64,000 bases of DNA from Pseudarthrobacter oxydans (GCF_034258515.1 NZ_CP139438.1:3038001-3102000), one strand, 5' to 3'; numbered from the stretch's first letter, positions 41,669 to 51,424 are shown. Program-made: numbers and translations. The notes: generated by a model from the letters alone, not told the origin.

Positions 41669-41709
41669 ACTCCACGGACGCAGGCTCCTGCCCCGGCTGC
41701 GATCCTGCC

Positions 41710-44700
41710 TCAGCCCCAGTGCGGGGGTTTCTGTTCCTTCAGCCACGCATCGTGGTCGTCGTCTTCGCGGTCGCCCCAGCCCCGGGCTTCGTCTTCGGCC
41801 GCCTTGTTCGGCAAGGCGGACGTGCCAGGCAGGGCGGCCGTGCCCGGGGTGGATGCGCTGCCGGGAACGGGGCCGCCCTCCTGGTCCTGCCCGGCTGCAG
41901 CTTCTGCGGCGACGGACGGCTCGGTGTCCGAAGAGTCGTTCTTCTCGTGGTCCGGGGCCATGGCACCCGCCTCCTTGCTGTCCAGGCGTTCGGCCTGTGC
42001 TGGTTCATGGTCCGATGCCGCGCGCCGGGACACGGCATCGATTCCGTTGAGCGCCTGGTCCACGTCATCGTCCAGGAAGGCGATGGATGTGGACGTCCGC
42101 CCGGAGAGCGCGTTCTTTTCGAGGCCGAGGTATCCTGCGATGCGGTCGGCGCAGGCGGACGGATCCGTGAACACCTCGATGGTCCACAGCGGCATGTAGC
42201 GCCAGCCGAGGCGCTCCAGCAGCTGGGGGCGCAGCCGGCTCCGCTCCCGGACGCTCAGGGCGCGGTACTGTTCGGTGCCATCCGATTCAATCGCCACAGG
42301 CCAGGGGAGGTCGGCATCCTCCTGACCCATGGTGCTCAGCGGATCTGCGGCAGCCACCACGTCGATGGCGCCGTCATACTGGTGCCACACCCGGGCGCCC
42401 CGGGCGCGCAGGCGGTCTCCAAGGTCAGCCACCAGAGGATCGGCCCCAAGGGCCTGCTCGCTGGCCGCGGCCCGCGAGGCCGGAGTTCCGAGGTCCGTGT
42501 TTCCCGCAATTTCACGGTCAAGGAGCGAGTAGAGGTCCACGGCGCCGTGCGTCAGCCTGGTGTGGTCCAGGTCCTCGGGCCGGAAGCAGGTGAGAACGTG
42601 CATCGACCTGCGGGCGCGGGTCATGGCCAGTGCGAACTTCTCCCGGCCGCCCTCGGCGGAGAGGGGCCCGAAGTTGTGCAGGGCCCGCCCGTGCGGTGTG
42701 CGGCCAAAGCCGGGCGAGAAGATGACATGGTCGCGTACCAGCCCTTGGGCCCGTTCAAGATCGACAACGCGGAACGACTCGGGGCCGGCTCCGAAGAAGC
42801 CCGCCAGGGCCGGGTAGTTGGGCAGCTGGAGCCGGATGGATTCCCCGATCCTGGCCGCATGGCGGAGGCTTGCCGTGACCACGGCCAGCGACGTACGCGG
42901 GCGCAGCCGGGCGTGCTCGAAGACCAGCTGGACCACGCGGTTGACTTCCGCCACCACGGATTCCACGCCCTCATGGTCTGCACTGGGCAAGCCGGTGCCG
43001 TCCGGCAGGTACTCCACCAGCAGCGACCGGTCCAGTCCCGTGGCGGACTGACCCTCCGGGAGCCGGCGGAGGCCGCCGTCGTAAAAGTTCTTGCTCAGCT
43101 GCAGCACGAGGTCCTCGTCCACAGCCCGGTAGACGAAGTTGAGCCGCCACACCGGAAGTACCCTGGACAAGGCACCAAAGGCGCTCTCCACGCGCTGGTG
43201 CGCCGATTCGCCAGGCGCCAGGCGCTCGACGCCGACAGTAAACGTGCGGGGGCTGGCGATGCGGGAGTCGCCGAAGGCAATGACCTGCCTGGCGCGGGCG
43301 ATGGACGGCAGCACCGCCTGGAGCGACGTCGCCTCGGCGTCCAGGATGACCACCGCGTCAAAGCGCTGCTCCGCCGGCAGCAGGCCGGTCATGAGATAGG
43401 GGCTCACGGACCAGACCGGCACCAGGGTTCCGATCAGTTCAGGCGCCTGCGCCGTCAGCGACGGCAGCGACACCCTGCCATCCTTGAGCAGGCTCCGGAG
43501 GAGATCCGCTTGGCGGGGGTGCGCGGCGATGGCGCTGCGCCACCGCTCGGCGAGGTCCCAGCGGAGGCGGGCGGCGCCGCTTGCAATGTGGGCGTTGTCC
43601 GCAAGGCGGTACTCGGCCTCCAGCTTCCGCAGCGCGTCGCCGTCGGACATGGCCAGATAGTCGTCGCCGCTGATCATCGCTTCAAGGGCGGACTGCCACC
43701 ATGCCAGCTCAAGTTCGGCCCCCACGGAGCCTGCGGGAACCTCGCGCTCGGCGAGGTCGGCGAGGAGCTCACCGAGCCCGTGCTCGCGCATGTTCTCAAC
43801 CAGCAGGGTGCGCTCGGGCAGTGTCTTCAGTGTGTCGGTATCCGCCACCAGCCGTCCAAGGCGCTCCATGAGCTCTTCGTAGCGCACGGCAGCCAAGGAA
43901 CCGCCGGCCTCCGTGTGCCGCAGGGCCTCACCCAGGCGGGCCAGGTCGCCGTCCAGCGAACGGTACATCGCGTTCATCTCGGCGAGCCCGGACGGCACGG
44001 CGGGATGCCGCTGCGTGGTCGCATAGCCTGCCCACAGCGCCCGCTGCTCCTGCACCAGCAGCAGGGAGGTGTGAAGGTCGGCAATGTGGACCCCGGGCCG
44101 TACGTACTCCTTCGCGACCCTGCGCAGCCTTGAACGCTGCATCGAGGTCATCTCAATGCCGCGCTCCTTGCGCCAGGCCGAGGGCGCGGTGGCGGAAATG
44201 AGGTCCGTGACCGGGCGGTCGAAGATGTCCGGCGTGAACTTGTCCAGGCTGCCCCGCACCGCCACCAGGAGCTCAAGCTGCTCGCCCCACTCCGCAAAGG
44301 AGGCACCCAGCCGGATTTCCGCGTGCTCGGCAACCGCCTCCATGCGGTCGCGCAGCGCAGGCAGGCTCTTCTCCACGGAGCGGACCAGTTCCTGCGCTTC
44401 CTCGGTCTCTTTGCGCGTCAGCAGCCGGGCGCCATGCCACGGGCTGGTGGTGGAGGCCTTGCTGAAGCTGCCCAGCTCAGCTGCCCGGCGGAGCCTGCCT
44501 GCAAGCTCGTCACGGTCCCGGATGCTGTCCAGGACGCTCCGCTTCAGCCGGACGGTGGTGGCCGGGGCAGGGTGGATGGAGGTGAGCTCCGCCAGCGACT
44601 GCATGGCCTGGTACGGGGAGCAGCCCCACCGCTGCCTGACGTTGTGGAGCGAGGCCACGTGGTCCATCAGGGCGTGGCGGTGCTCCGTGAGGGTGTTGTG

Positions 44701-45867
44701 GAGATTTCCCAGCTGGGGTTCAAGCGACTTTTCGTTGCGGACGATGGCCCGGACCAGCTGGGCTTTCAGCTGCTGGGCGGTGACGTTTCCGGACAGCTGG
44801 AAGAGGATGGACTCCAGGCCCAGTCCCTCCAGCTGGCCGGATACTTCGTTGAGGCTGGCGCGGCGGTCCCCCACCACCAGGACGGTTTTTCCGGCATCCA
44901 CCAACGCACCGATGGTGTTGATGGCGGTCTGGGTCTGGCCGGTGCCCGGCGGGGTCCTGACCACCAGGGAATCCCCGGCACGGGCAGCATCTATGACGTA
45001 CTGCTGGTCCGTGTCCGCGTCCAGCAGGAGCAGTTCGTCCTGGGGGTGCCTGCTGTCCAGGGGAGGGAAGCGTGAGGGATCCGGCTCCTCGACGTCCACC
45101 ATTTCGCCTCCGCCCGCGGTGGCCAGCGCGGAGATGAGCGGGTTGGAGTCGTTGATCCACGGGTCATCCAGGTTGCCCGAGAGGTCCGCGAAGGTTGAAA
45201 CCAGCAGGTTGTGCTGGGCTTCTGCGCCGTGGATGGGCCTGATAAGCGTGCCCAGCCGGTCCAGGACGGGCTGCGGATCGAAGCGGGCCGTGCTGTACGC
45301 AAGCCGGGTGACGGCGTTGACGTCAAAGACAATGCCGTGGATGTTCTTCAGGTGCCGCACCAGGGCGGGGTTGATGTGCGCCTGCTCGGTCAGCTGGAGT
45401 TCGTAGTCGTCCTCCCCCGGCCGGACGGTCAGGGAAATGGCCGTGAGCATGACCGGCGCCGAGACGCGCTGGGGCTTGCCGCCGACGGCGGACGTCCACA
45501 CCACGGTGCCTGCGGAGAGGTAGCCGGCGTCAATGCCGCGCTCATTGGAAAGCTCGAAGATCTTAGACCTGATGTTCCGGGATGCCCTGGCTGCGACGAC
45601 GTACTGCTGGCGGTCCCGGATCAGGGTGGACAGCCGCGTCTTGCGTCCGGCCATGAGCTGGGCCAGCCCGGACGGGTGGGCGTGTGTCAGATCGATGGAA
45701 CCTTCGGGAGTCTTGGTGAAGCGCAGCATTGTGTCCGCCCCGGTGACGGGTTTAAGCCCGGACAGCCATTTGCGGAGCTCCTCGGAGCCCTCCGGGTGGC
45801 CTTGACCAACTGACACTACTGCCTTCTTTTCTGCGCTTGCACGTGACGTCCTGGACCATACGGGCAT
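41710..45867 (-). CDS. Large SF1-helicase-like AAA protein with C-terminal Vsr/DUF559-type nuclease fold
   Basis: 1385 residues. N-terminal 290 residues are a DUF4011-like region. The helicase core follows SF1 order but with altered motifs: Walker A PPGTGQTQT (about 304-312) has Gln for Lys; Walker B reads VVILDAEATS (about 842) instead of DE; motif III is FGDSRIASP without Gln; motif VI TRARRSMHVL (about 1084) is kept. Residues about 1150-1260 resemble a PD-(D/E)XK domain (GAIDVVAAADP, VAIESDGTEQYRALSVRERS, LERLGWRYMPLWTIEVF). An acidic disordered tail ends the chain. ATG with TACTCT 7 nt upstream. Possibly DNA repair or defence; ATPase activity doubtful. Confidence 0.82.
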   Translation of the reverse strand: MPVWSRTSRASAEKKAVVSVGQGHPEGSEELRKWLSGLKPVTGADTMLRFTKTPEGSIDLTHAHPSGLAQLMAGRKTRLSTLIRDRQQYVVAARASRNIRSKIFELSNERGIDAGYLSAGTVVWTSAVGGKPQRVSAPVMLTAISLTVRPGEDDYELQLTEQAHINPALVRHLKNIHGIVFDVNAVTRLAYSTARFDPQPVLDRLGTLIRPIHGAEAQHNLLVSTFADLSGNLDDPWINDSNPLISALATAGGGEMVDVEEPDPSRFPPLDSRHPQDELLLLDADTDQQYVIDAARAGDSLVVRTPPGTGQTQTAINTIGALVDAGKTVLVVGDRRASLNEVSGQLEGLGLESILFQLSGNVTAQQLKAQLVRAIVRNEKSLEPQLGNLHNTLTEHRHALMDHVASLHNVRQRWGCSPYQAMQSLAELTSIHPAPATTVRLKRSVLDSIRDRDELAGRLRRAAELGSFSKASTTSPWHGARLLTRKETEEAQELVRSVEKSLPALRDRMEAVAEHAEIRLGASFAEWGEQLELLVAVRGSLDKFTPDIFDRPVTDLISATAPSAWRKERGIEMTSMQRSRLRRVAKEYVRPGVHIADLHTSLLLVQEQRALWAGYATTQRHPAVPSGLAEMNAMYRSLDGDLARLGEALRHTEAGGSLAAVRYEELMERLGRLVADTDTLKTLPERTLLVENMREHGLGELLADLAEREVPAGSVGAELELAWWQSALEAMISGDDYLAMSDGDALRKLEAEYRLADNAHIASGAARLRWDLAERWRSAIAAHPRQADLLRSLLKDGRVSLPSLTAQAPELIGTLVPVWSVSPYLMTGLLPAEQRFDAVVILDAEATSLQAVLPSIARARQVIAFGDSRIASPRTFTVGVERLAPGESAHQRVESAFGALSRVLPVWRLNFVYRAVDEDLVLQLSKNFYDGGLRRLPEGQSATGLDRSLLVEYLPDGTGLPSADHEGVESVVAEVNRVVQLVFEHARLRPRTSLAVVTASLRHAARIGESIRLQLPNYPALAGFFGAGPESFRVVDLERAQGLVRDHVIFSPGFGRTPHGRALHNFGPLSAEGGREKFALAMTRARRSMHVLTCFRPEDLDHTRLTHGAVDLYSLLDREIAGNTDLGTPASRAAASEQALGADPLVADLGDRLRARGARVWHQYDGAIDVVAAADPLSTMGQEDADLPWPVAIESDGTEQYRALSVRERSRLRPQLLERLGWRYMPLWTIEVFTDPSACADRIAGYLGLEKNALSGRTSTSIAFLDDDVDQALNGIDAVSRRAASDHEPAQAERLDSKEAGAMAPDHEKNDSSDTEPSVAAEAAAGQDQEGGPVPGSASTPGTAALPGTSALPNKAAEDEARGWGDREDDDHDAWLKEQKPPHWG

Positions 45868-45874
45868 AGGTTCG

Positions 45875-45880
45875 AGAGTA
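45875..45880 (-). promoter_or_regulatory. -10 box for helicase-like gene
   Basis: TACTCT on the minus strand lies 7 nt before the ATG at 45867; leaderless message expected. Confidence 0.45.
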
Positions 45881-45956
45881 GCCGCTTAGGCGGCGGGACT
45901 GAGAGACCGCAACACTGCGCGCCCCGAAATTCCGGAGGATTTCACCCCGGAACACC

Positions 45957-45990
45957 AGTGGCCGGCCTCCCTTGACGGAGGCCGGCCACT
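45957..45990 (-). terminator. Terminator after guaA
   Basis: Perfect 14-bp stem (45957-45970 with 45977-45990), 6-nt loop, 7 nt past the guaA stop. No T-tract. Confidence 0.7.
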
Positions 45991-45997
45991 CAGGATG

Positions 45998-47587
45998 CTA
46001 CTCCCACTCGATGGTTCCCGGCGGCTTGCTGGTGACGTCGAGCACCACGCGGTTGACGCCTTCCACCTCGTTGGTGATGCGGTTGGAGATCCTGGCCAGC
46101 AGTTCGTACGGAAGCCGGGACCAGTCCGCCGTCATGGCGTCCTCGGAGGAGACGGGGCGGAGCACGATGGGGTGGCCGTAGGTGCGGCCGTCACCCATGA
46201 CTCCGACGCTGCGCACGTCAGCCAGCAGCACCACGGGCATCTGCCAGACCTCGTTGTCCAGGCCCGCGGCGGTCAGCTCGGCGCGCGCGATGGCGTCGGC
46301 CTTGCGCAGCAGGTCAAGGCGCTCCTTGGTGACCTCGCCGACGATCCGGATCCCGAGGCCGGGGCCGGGGAAGGGCTGGCGACCCACGATTTCCTGGGGC
46401 AGGCCCAGCTGTGCACCCACGGCGCGGACTTCGTCCTTGAAGAGTGCCCGAAGCGGTTCGACGAGCTCGAACTGCAGGTCCTCGGGCAGGCCGCCCACGT
46501 TGTGGTGGCTCTTGATGTTCGCTGCGCCCTCGCCACCGCCGCTTTCGACGACGTCCGGGTAGAGGGTTCCCTGGACCAGGAACTTGATCTTCTCGCCATG
46601 GGCGGCGGCCTCGGCGATGATGGCCAGTTCGGCTTCCTCGAACGCGCGGATGAACTCGCGGCCAATGATCTTGCGCTTGGTTTCGGGATCGCTGACGCCG
46701 GCAAGCGCGGACAGGAAGCGCTCCTGCTCGTTCGCGACATACAGCTTCACGCCGGTGGCGGCCACGAAGTCGCGCTCCACCTGCTCGGCTTCGCCTTCGC
46801 GCAGCAGTCCGTGGTCCACGAACACACAGGTCAGCTGGTCACCGACGGCGCGCTGCACCAGGGCTGCGGCGACGGCGGAATCCACGCCGCCGGAGAGGCC
46901 GCAGATGACCCTCGCATCACCGATCTGCTTCCGGATCCGCTCCACCTGCTCCTCGAGGATGTTCCCGGTGGTCCAGTTGGGCTCGATCCGGGCACCCTTG
47001 AAGAGGAAGTTTTCCAGGACCTGCTGGCCGTAGGCGGAGTGCTTTACCTCGGGGTGCCACTGCACGCCGAACAGGCCCTTCTCCTCGTTGGCGAAGGCAG
47101 CCACTTCGGCGCCCGCCGTCGTCGCCAGCACTTCAAAGCCTTCCGGGGCCTCGTGGACGGAGTCGCCGTGGCTCATCCAGGTGTTCTGGTGCTGGGGCAT
47201 GCCTTCCAGGACCGAGCGGCCTTCACCGATGATGGTGGTCTGGGTTGAGCCGTACTCGCGCAGCCCGGTCTTGTCCACCTTGCCGCCGAGGGCGTTCGCC
47301 ATGGCCTGGAAGCCGTAGCAGATGCCGAAGACCGGGACCCCGGCCTCGAAGAGGTCGGCACCGACGCTCGGGGCCCCGTCAGCGTAAACGCTGGAGGGGC
47401 CGCCGGACAGGATGATGGCGGCGGGGTTCTTGGCCAGGAGCTGCTCGGTGGTGTAAGTATGCGGAACCACTTCCGAATACACGTTTGCTTCCCGGACGCG
47501 GCGGGCAATCAGCTGCGCGTACTGGGCACCGTAGTCAACAACCAGCACCGGCTTCTGGGAAGTCTGGGATGCAGTGGGAGTAGTCAC
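45998..47587 (-). CDS. guaA: GMP synthase (glutamine-hydrolysing)
   Basis: XMP to GMP with glutamine as nitrogen donor. 529 residues. Class I amidotransferase: catalytic Cys in [10 protein letters not shown], His/Glu in [11 protein letters not shown] pyrophosphatase: P-loop [14 protein letters not shown], then the dimerisation domain ending [13 protein letters not shown]. The longest frame starts at ATG 47593, but TAGGCT lies immediately against that ATG and exactly 6 nt before the GTG at 47587, so a leaderless GTG start is preferred. Single-gene unit. Confidence 0.97.
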   Translation of the reverse strand: MTTPTASQTSQKPVLVVDYGAQYAQLIARRVREANVYSEVVPHTYTTEQLLAKNPAAIILSGGPSSVYADGAPSVGADLFEAGVPVFGICYGFQAMANALGGKVDKTGLREYGSTQTTIIGEGRSVLEGMPQHQNTWMSHGDSVHEAPEGFEVLATTAGAEVAAFANEEKGLFGVQWHPEVKHSAYGQQVLENFLFKGARIEPNWTTGNILEEQVERIRKQIGDARVICGLSGGVDSAVAAALVQRAVGDQLTCVFVDHGLLREGEAEQVERDFVAATGVKLYVANEQERFLSALAGVSDPETKRKIIGREFIRAFEEAELAIIAEAAAHGEKIKFLVQGTLYPDVVESGGGEGAANIKSHHNVGGLPEDLQFELVEPLRALFKDEVRAVGAQLGLPQEIVGRQPFPGPGLGIRIVGEVTKERLDLLRKADAIARAELTAAGLDNEVWQMPVVLLADVRSVGVMGDGRTYGHPIVLRPVSSEDAMTADWSRLPYELLARISNRITNEVEGVNRVVLDVTSKPPGTIEWE

Positions 47588-47593
47588 CGTCAT

Positions 47594-47599
47594 AGCCTA
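47594..47599 (-). promoter_or_regulatory. -10 box that fixes the guaA start
   Basis: TAGGCT on the minus strand, 6 nt before GTG 47587. An ATG inside the 6-nt gap would lie upstream of the predicted transcription start. Confidence 0.6.
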
Positions 47600-47683
47600 C
47601 TTTGCGCCGTTGCGCCGGCGCACCTTGAGAAGCGGTGCTGTGACGGAGCAGACTCCCCGGCGGGCAGCCCCGGCCATTGCCGG

Positions 47684-48214
47684 TCAGTAGCGCCGGGGTG
47701 CCTGGGGGTTGGCGGCCAGCTCCGCGTCAACCTCGGCGTGGACCTTCTTTTCCACGATGAAGGAGAGGAAGGGAACCACGCCGCCCAGTGCCAGCAGGAC
47801 CAGCTTGAGGAACGGCCAGCGCATCAGGGACCAGAGCCGGAAGTTGGAGATCAGGTACACCACGTACATCCAGCCGTGCACAATCAGGACGGCCACGGAC
47901 AGGTTGACGCCTCCCAGCACACCCGGAGGCTCCGCATCGGCAAAACCGAAGCCGAAAGGCTGCCCGGTGACGGCGTTGGTGCCACCGGCAAACAGGTACT
48001 GCCCGAAGCCGTACCGGGCGGCCAGTTCGGCGCAGAGCAGCAGCAGCATGGTGCCGGTCAGGTAGGCGAGCACCTTGTAGAACTTCAGGGCAGAGCGGAC
48101 CTGGGCCTCAGTCCCGCCGAAGCGCCGCTTCCTGCCGGCGGACTTTCCTGCCGGGCTGGTGCCGGTGTTGGTGCCTGTGGCAGAGGCGGGGTTGGCCGGT
48201 TTCGGGTCGATCAT
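47684..48214 (-). CDS. DUF3817 membrane protein
   Basis: 176 residues. Hydrophilic basic N-terminus (residues 1-40), then FYKVLAYLTGTMLLLLCAEL, VAVLIVHGWMYVVYLISNFR and MRWPFLKLVLLALGGVVPFL then SFIVEKKV, the DUF3817 three-helix pattern with conserved HGW. ATG overlaps the SURF1 stop (ATGA). Often near SURF1 and respiratory genes, suggesting an assembly role, unproven. Confidence 0.88.
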   Translation of the reverse strand: MIDPKPANPASATGTNTGTSPAGKSAGRKRRFGGTEAQVRSALKFYKVLAYLTGTMLLLLCAELAARYGFGQYLFAGGTNAVTGQPFGFGFADAEPPGVLGGVNLSVAVLIVHGWMYVVYLISNFRLWSLMRWPFLKLVLLALGGVVPFLSFIVEKKVHAEVDAELAANPQAPRRY

Positions 48215-49047
48215 GGCTGTACCTTTTGCTGGTTGTGTTCGGGATGCAGGGTGTCTTCGTCTTCTTCCTCAAGGCTGTCCTCGAGGTCGCGGTGGTAGTC
48301 GTCCTTGACGAGCCGCCACCAGATGAAGAGGGCAAAGCCGGCGAAGACCACCCATTCGAGGGAATAGAAGAGGTTGAGCCAGTTGATCTGCTGGGCCGGC
48401 GGCTGCGGGCCGATGTTCAGGGGAAGGAGCTCGCCGGGCACGGCAGCCGGGCTGACGTCCTCGCCGCCCGTTATTTCCGCGGTGGCGGCGACGAAACCGG
48501 GGTAGCTGCTGACCTCCCAGTAGTTGATCAGCTCAGCCACGGAAACCGCGGTGGCTTCTCCCGGCCGGGGTGCCGTTCCCGGCACGGGCGCCTCGGACGG
48601 CAGGAGCCGCCCCGTCAGTTGGAGGATGCCCGACGGCGGCGCTGGAGCAGCCGCGCGGTCCGCCACCCAGCCGCGGGCCACCGGGATCCACGTCTGGGGT
48701 GAGGCGGCAACGCCGCTCAGCGTGGGTGCGCCGGAGACGGCAAAGGCGGTAACTACCCAGTAGCCTGGCCTGCCGTCGTGAAGCCGGCCGGGAACCAGCA
48801 GCTGCTTTGCGGGGTCATAGGATCCCTCTGCCGAAACCATCTGGTCGGCATCCGTTCCGTGGAAAAACTCGCCGGGCTGCAGGGTTTCAGTGAGGGGCCG
48901 GACCTGTTCGGTGGCGGGGTTGGCGGGGATTTCGGGCCTGGTGGACCGCCCGAACTGCCACTGGCTCAGCAGCACGAAGACCCCGGAGATGGCGATCGCG
49001 AAGACAAAACCGGCGATCCATCGGGGCTTAAGGGCTGTTTTCCACAC
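48211..49047 (-). CDS. SURF1-family cytochrome oxidase assembly protein
   Basis: 278 residues, two helices flanking an extracytoplasmic domain: WIAGFVFAIAISGVFVLLSQ then WQFGR (the WQ-R motif of SURF1) at the N-terminus and LFYSLEWVVFAGFALFIWWR at the C-terminus. YWVVTAFAVSG and WIPVARGWV lie between. A long acidic cytoplasmic tail (DLEDSLEEEDEDTLHPEHNQ) follows. GTG start with TACGGT 6 nt upstream. Assists heme a insertion into aa3-type oxidase in homologs. Confidence 0.92.
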   Translation of the reverse strand: MWKTALKPRWIAGFVFAIAISGVFVLLSQWQFGRSTRPEIPANPATEQVRPLTETLQPGEFFHGTDADQMVSAEGSYDPAKQLLVPGRLHDGRPGYWVVTAFAVSGAPTLSGVAASPQTWIPVARGWVADRAAAPAPPSGILQLTGRLLPSEAPVPGTAPRPGEATAVSVAELINYWEVSSYPGFVAATAEITGGEDVSPAAVPGELLPLNIGPQPPAQQINWLNLFYSLEWVVFAGFALFIWWRLVKDDYHRDLEDSLEEEDEDTLHPEHNQQKVQP

Positions 49048-49053
49048 GTCTTA

Positions 49054-49059
49054 ACCGTA
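49054..49059 (-). promoter_or_regulatory. -10 box for leaderless SURF1 transcript
   Basis: TACGGT on the minus strand lies 6 nt before the GTG at 49047. Confidence 0.55.
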
Positions 49060-49108
49060 CTTCGTGCCGCTGTAGAACAACTAAACGCCGGGACGGCGGC
49101 AGGAACCG

Positions 49109-49130
49109 CACCGGACGCTCGGTCCCGGTG
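49109..49130 (-). terminator. Hairpin after the EIIA gene
   Basis: CACCGG/CCGGTG 6-bp stem, 10-nt loop, 24 nt past the stop; no T-tract. Confidence 0.35.
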
Positions 49131-49154
49131 GCCCGGGTGGTTGGCTGGGGCTGC

Positions 49155-49643
49155 CTAGTGATCGAAGAACACCAGGCTCGAGTTGATGAGCTCCGCAATC
49201 ACCTCAGGATCGTAAGCCCGGCGCAGCGACTCCCGGAACGACTCCTTGGACAGCGACCGGGCCAAGGTTGCCAGGACTTCGAGGTGGTCCGAGAAGGAAC
49301 TCGCGGGGGTGGCGATGAGCAGGATCACGGTAGCGGGACCGTCCGCCGCGCCAAAGTCCAGGGCATGTCCGTACTTGGCGATGCCGACGGCAATGGACGT
49401 GCGGGAAACAAACTCGCTGCGGGCGTGCGGAAGGCCAATCCCGCCGGGAAGCCCTGTGGCCAGCTGGTGTTCCCGGGCATTCACATGCTTGAGGAATCCG
49501 TCCAGGTCCGAAATCCGCCCGGCGGCATACAGCCGCTTGGCGAGTTGCGTGGCGGCATCAGCCTTGTCCGTTGCCTCCAGCTCCAGGATCACCATTTCGG
49601 GCGTGGTGAGCCCGGCATCGTACCGGTCAAGTGGTTCCGCCAA
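49155..49643 (-). CDS. PTS EIIA-like protein (fructose/PtsN type)
   Basis: 162 residues, single EIIA-2 domain. The phosphorylated His is His73 in GGIGLPHARSEFVSRTSIAV; ATVILLIATPASSFSDHLEV follows as in PtsN/FruA-A. No EIIB or EIIC gene is adjacent, so it may be regulatory. The reading frame starts at TTG with GAAGGGA 6 nt upstream; the next ATG (49595) would cut into the conserved fold. 41 nt after glpD on the same strand, so it is probably co-expressed with glycerol metabolism. Confidence 0.87.
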   Translation of the reverse strand: MAEPLDRYDAGLTTPEMVILELEATDKADAATQLAKRLYAAGRISDLDGFLKHVNAREHQLATGLPGGIGLPHARSEFVSRTSIAVGIAKYGHALDFGAADGPATVILLIATPASSFSDHLEVLATLARSLSKESFRESLRRAYDPEVIAELINSSLVFFDH

Positions 49644-49684
49644 GGCGTGTCCCTTCGGTCAGGAGTGCTGTTGCCGTGGACCCC

Positions 49685-51424
49685 TCAGCGCAAGGGCACG
49701 ATGTCTTCCACGCCCAGGCGGGCGGCGTCTGCGGATTCGTCGTCCGGCTGTTGCTGGCTGAGGCGTTCGGCCTCCACCCGTGCGATGTAGTGCCGGACCT
49801 CGTTTTCGCGCTGTTCGTCACTCCAGCCAAGAACGTCACCCATTAGTTTAGCGACAACCGGCACGGCGGACACGCCGCGGTCCCACGCCTCGATGGAAAT
49901 CCGGGTCCTTCGGGTCAGGACGTCGTGCACGTGCCGGGCACCCTCGTGGGTGGCGGCGTACACGGCCTCGGCCTGGAGGTAGTCGTCAGCGCCGGGAATC
50001 GGCTCAGCCATTGCCGGATTCTCCTCGATGATGGCCAGCACTTCATCGGTCATGGAGCCATAGCGGTTCAGCAGGTGCTCGATGCGGGCCACATGCACGC
50101 CGGATTCCTCCGCGGTGCGGTTGCGCCGGTTCCAGGCCGCCCTGAAGCCGCTTGCGCCCAGCAGCGGGATGGTCTCCGTGCAGCTGGGCGGAACCCGCTC
50201 GTCCATGGTGCGGGTGGCCTCATCGACCGCGTCCTTGGCCATCACGCGGTAGGTGGTCCACTTCCCGCCGGCCACCACCACAAGGCCCGGAACGGGATGG
50301 GCCACCACGTGTTCGCGGGACAGCTTGGCGGTGGAGTCGTTTTCCCCGGCGAGGAGCGGACGCAGGCCGGCGTAGACCCCCTCCACATCCTCCCGGGTCA
50401 GCGGCCGCTTGAGGACCTTGTTGACGTGTTCCAGGATGTAGTCGATGTCCTTGCTGGAGGCGGCCGGGTGGGCCTTGTCCAGGTTCCAGTCGGTGTCCGT
50501 GGTGCCGATGATCCAGTGCCGGCCCCAGGGAATCACGAACAGCACCGACTTTTCGGTGCGCAGGATCAGCCCCACCGTTGACTGGAAGCGGTCCCGCGGA
50601 ACCACCAGGTGGATGCCCTTGGAGGCCCTGACCTTCAGCTGGCCGCGGTCGGTCACCATGGCCTGGGTTTCGTCCGTCCAGACGCCCGTGGCATTGATGA
50701 CCTGCTTGGCGCGGATGTTGAACTGCGTCCCGTCCTCATGGTTGACCACCTTGGCCCCCACTACCCGTTCACCCTCGCGGAGGAAATCCACCACCTTCAT
50801 CTGGTTGACGGCGTGGGCGCCATAGTAGGCGGCGGTCCGCACCAGGTTGGCGCAGTATTTGGCGTCGTCCACCTGGCCGTCGTAATACCGGATGGAGCCA
50901 ACGAAGGCATCGTTCTTGAGGCTGGGGGCGGCACGCAGGGTGCCCCGGCGGGTGAGGTGTTTATGGAACGGCACTCCCCTGCTGTGCCCGCTGGAGATGG
51001 ACATGACGTCATACAGCGCGATGCCGGCACCCACGTAGGGCCGCTCGATGAAGGGCTTGGTCAGCGGATACAGGAAAGGCACCGGCCGCGCGAGGTGGGG
51101 CGCCAGTTCCGAGAGCAGCAGCCCCCGCTCCTGCAAGGCCTCCTTCACCAGGCCGAAATCCAGCATTTCGAGGTAGCGGAGGCCGCCATGGATAAGCTTC
51201 GAGGACCTGGAGGACGTGCCTGCCGCCCAGTCGTTCGCCTCAACGATGCCCACCGTCAGGCCCCGCGTGACGGCGTCCAGCGCGGCTCCGGTGCCCACGA
51301 TCCCGCCGCCAACAATGAGGATGTCCAGCTCCTGGCCGGGCTCCGAGGTCGCACGCAGCCGTTGGATGGATGCTTCCCTGGCTTCCGGGCCGAGTGCCCC
51401 GCCGTTAACAGGAAATTTCTTCAT
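49685..51424 (-). CDS. glpD: Glycerol-3-phosphate dehydrogenase (aerobic, FAD)
   Basis: Oxidises glycerol-3-phosphate to DHAP at the membrane, feeding quinone. 579 residues. FAD dinucleotide motif IVGGGIVGTGAALDAVTRGL, SSRSSKLIHGGLRYLEMLDF (family signature), WRHWIIGTTDTDWN-like segment GRHWIIGTTDTDWNLD, and the C-terminal DAO domain with EVRHYIARVEAERLS. GGAGGCGTTCA precedes ATG. Heads the glpD-EIIA unit. Confidence 0.97.
   Translation of the reverse strand: MKKFPVNGGALGPEAREASIQRLRATSEPGQELDILIVGGGIVGTGAALDAVTRGLTVGIVEANDWAAGTSSRSSKLIHGGLRYLEMLDFGLVKEALQERGLLLSELAPHLARPVPFLYPLTKPFIERPYVGAGIALYDVMSISSGHSRGVPFHKHLTRRGTLRAAPSLKNDAFVGSIRYYDGQVDDAKYCANLVRTAAYYGAHAVNQMKVVDFLREGERVVGAKVVNHEDGTQFNIRAKQVINATGVWTDETQAMVTDRGQLKVRASKGIHLVVPRDRFQSTVGLILRTEKSVLFVIPWGRHWIIGTTDTDWNLDKAHPAASSKDIDYILEHVNKVLKRPLTREDVEGVYAGLRPLLAGENDSTAKLSREHVVAHPVPGLVVVAGGKWTTYRVMAKDAVDEATRTMDERVPPSCTETIPLLGASGFRAAWNRRNRTAEESGVHVARIEHLLNRYGSMTDEVLAIIEENPAMAEPIPGADDYLQAEAVYAATHEGARHVHDVLTRRTRISIEAWDRGVSAVPVVAKLMGDVLGWSDEQRENEVRHYIARVEAERLSQQQPDDESADAARLGVEDIVPLR

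Noticed and set aside
41719..44133. 804-residue open frame opposite the helicase-like gene
   Set aside because: Shadow frame: no domain, no ribosome site, and the reverse strand encodes a coherent 1385-residue protein.
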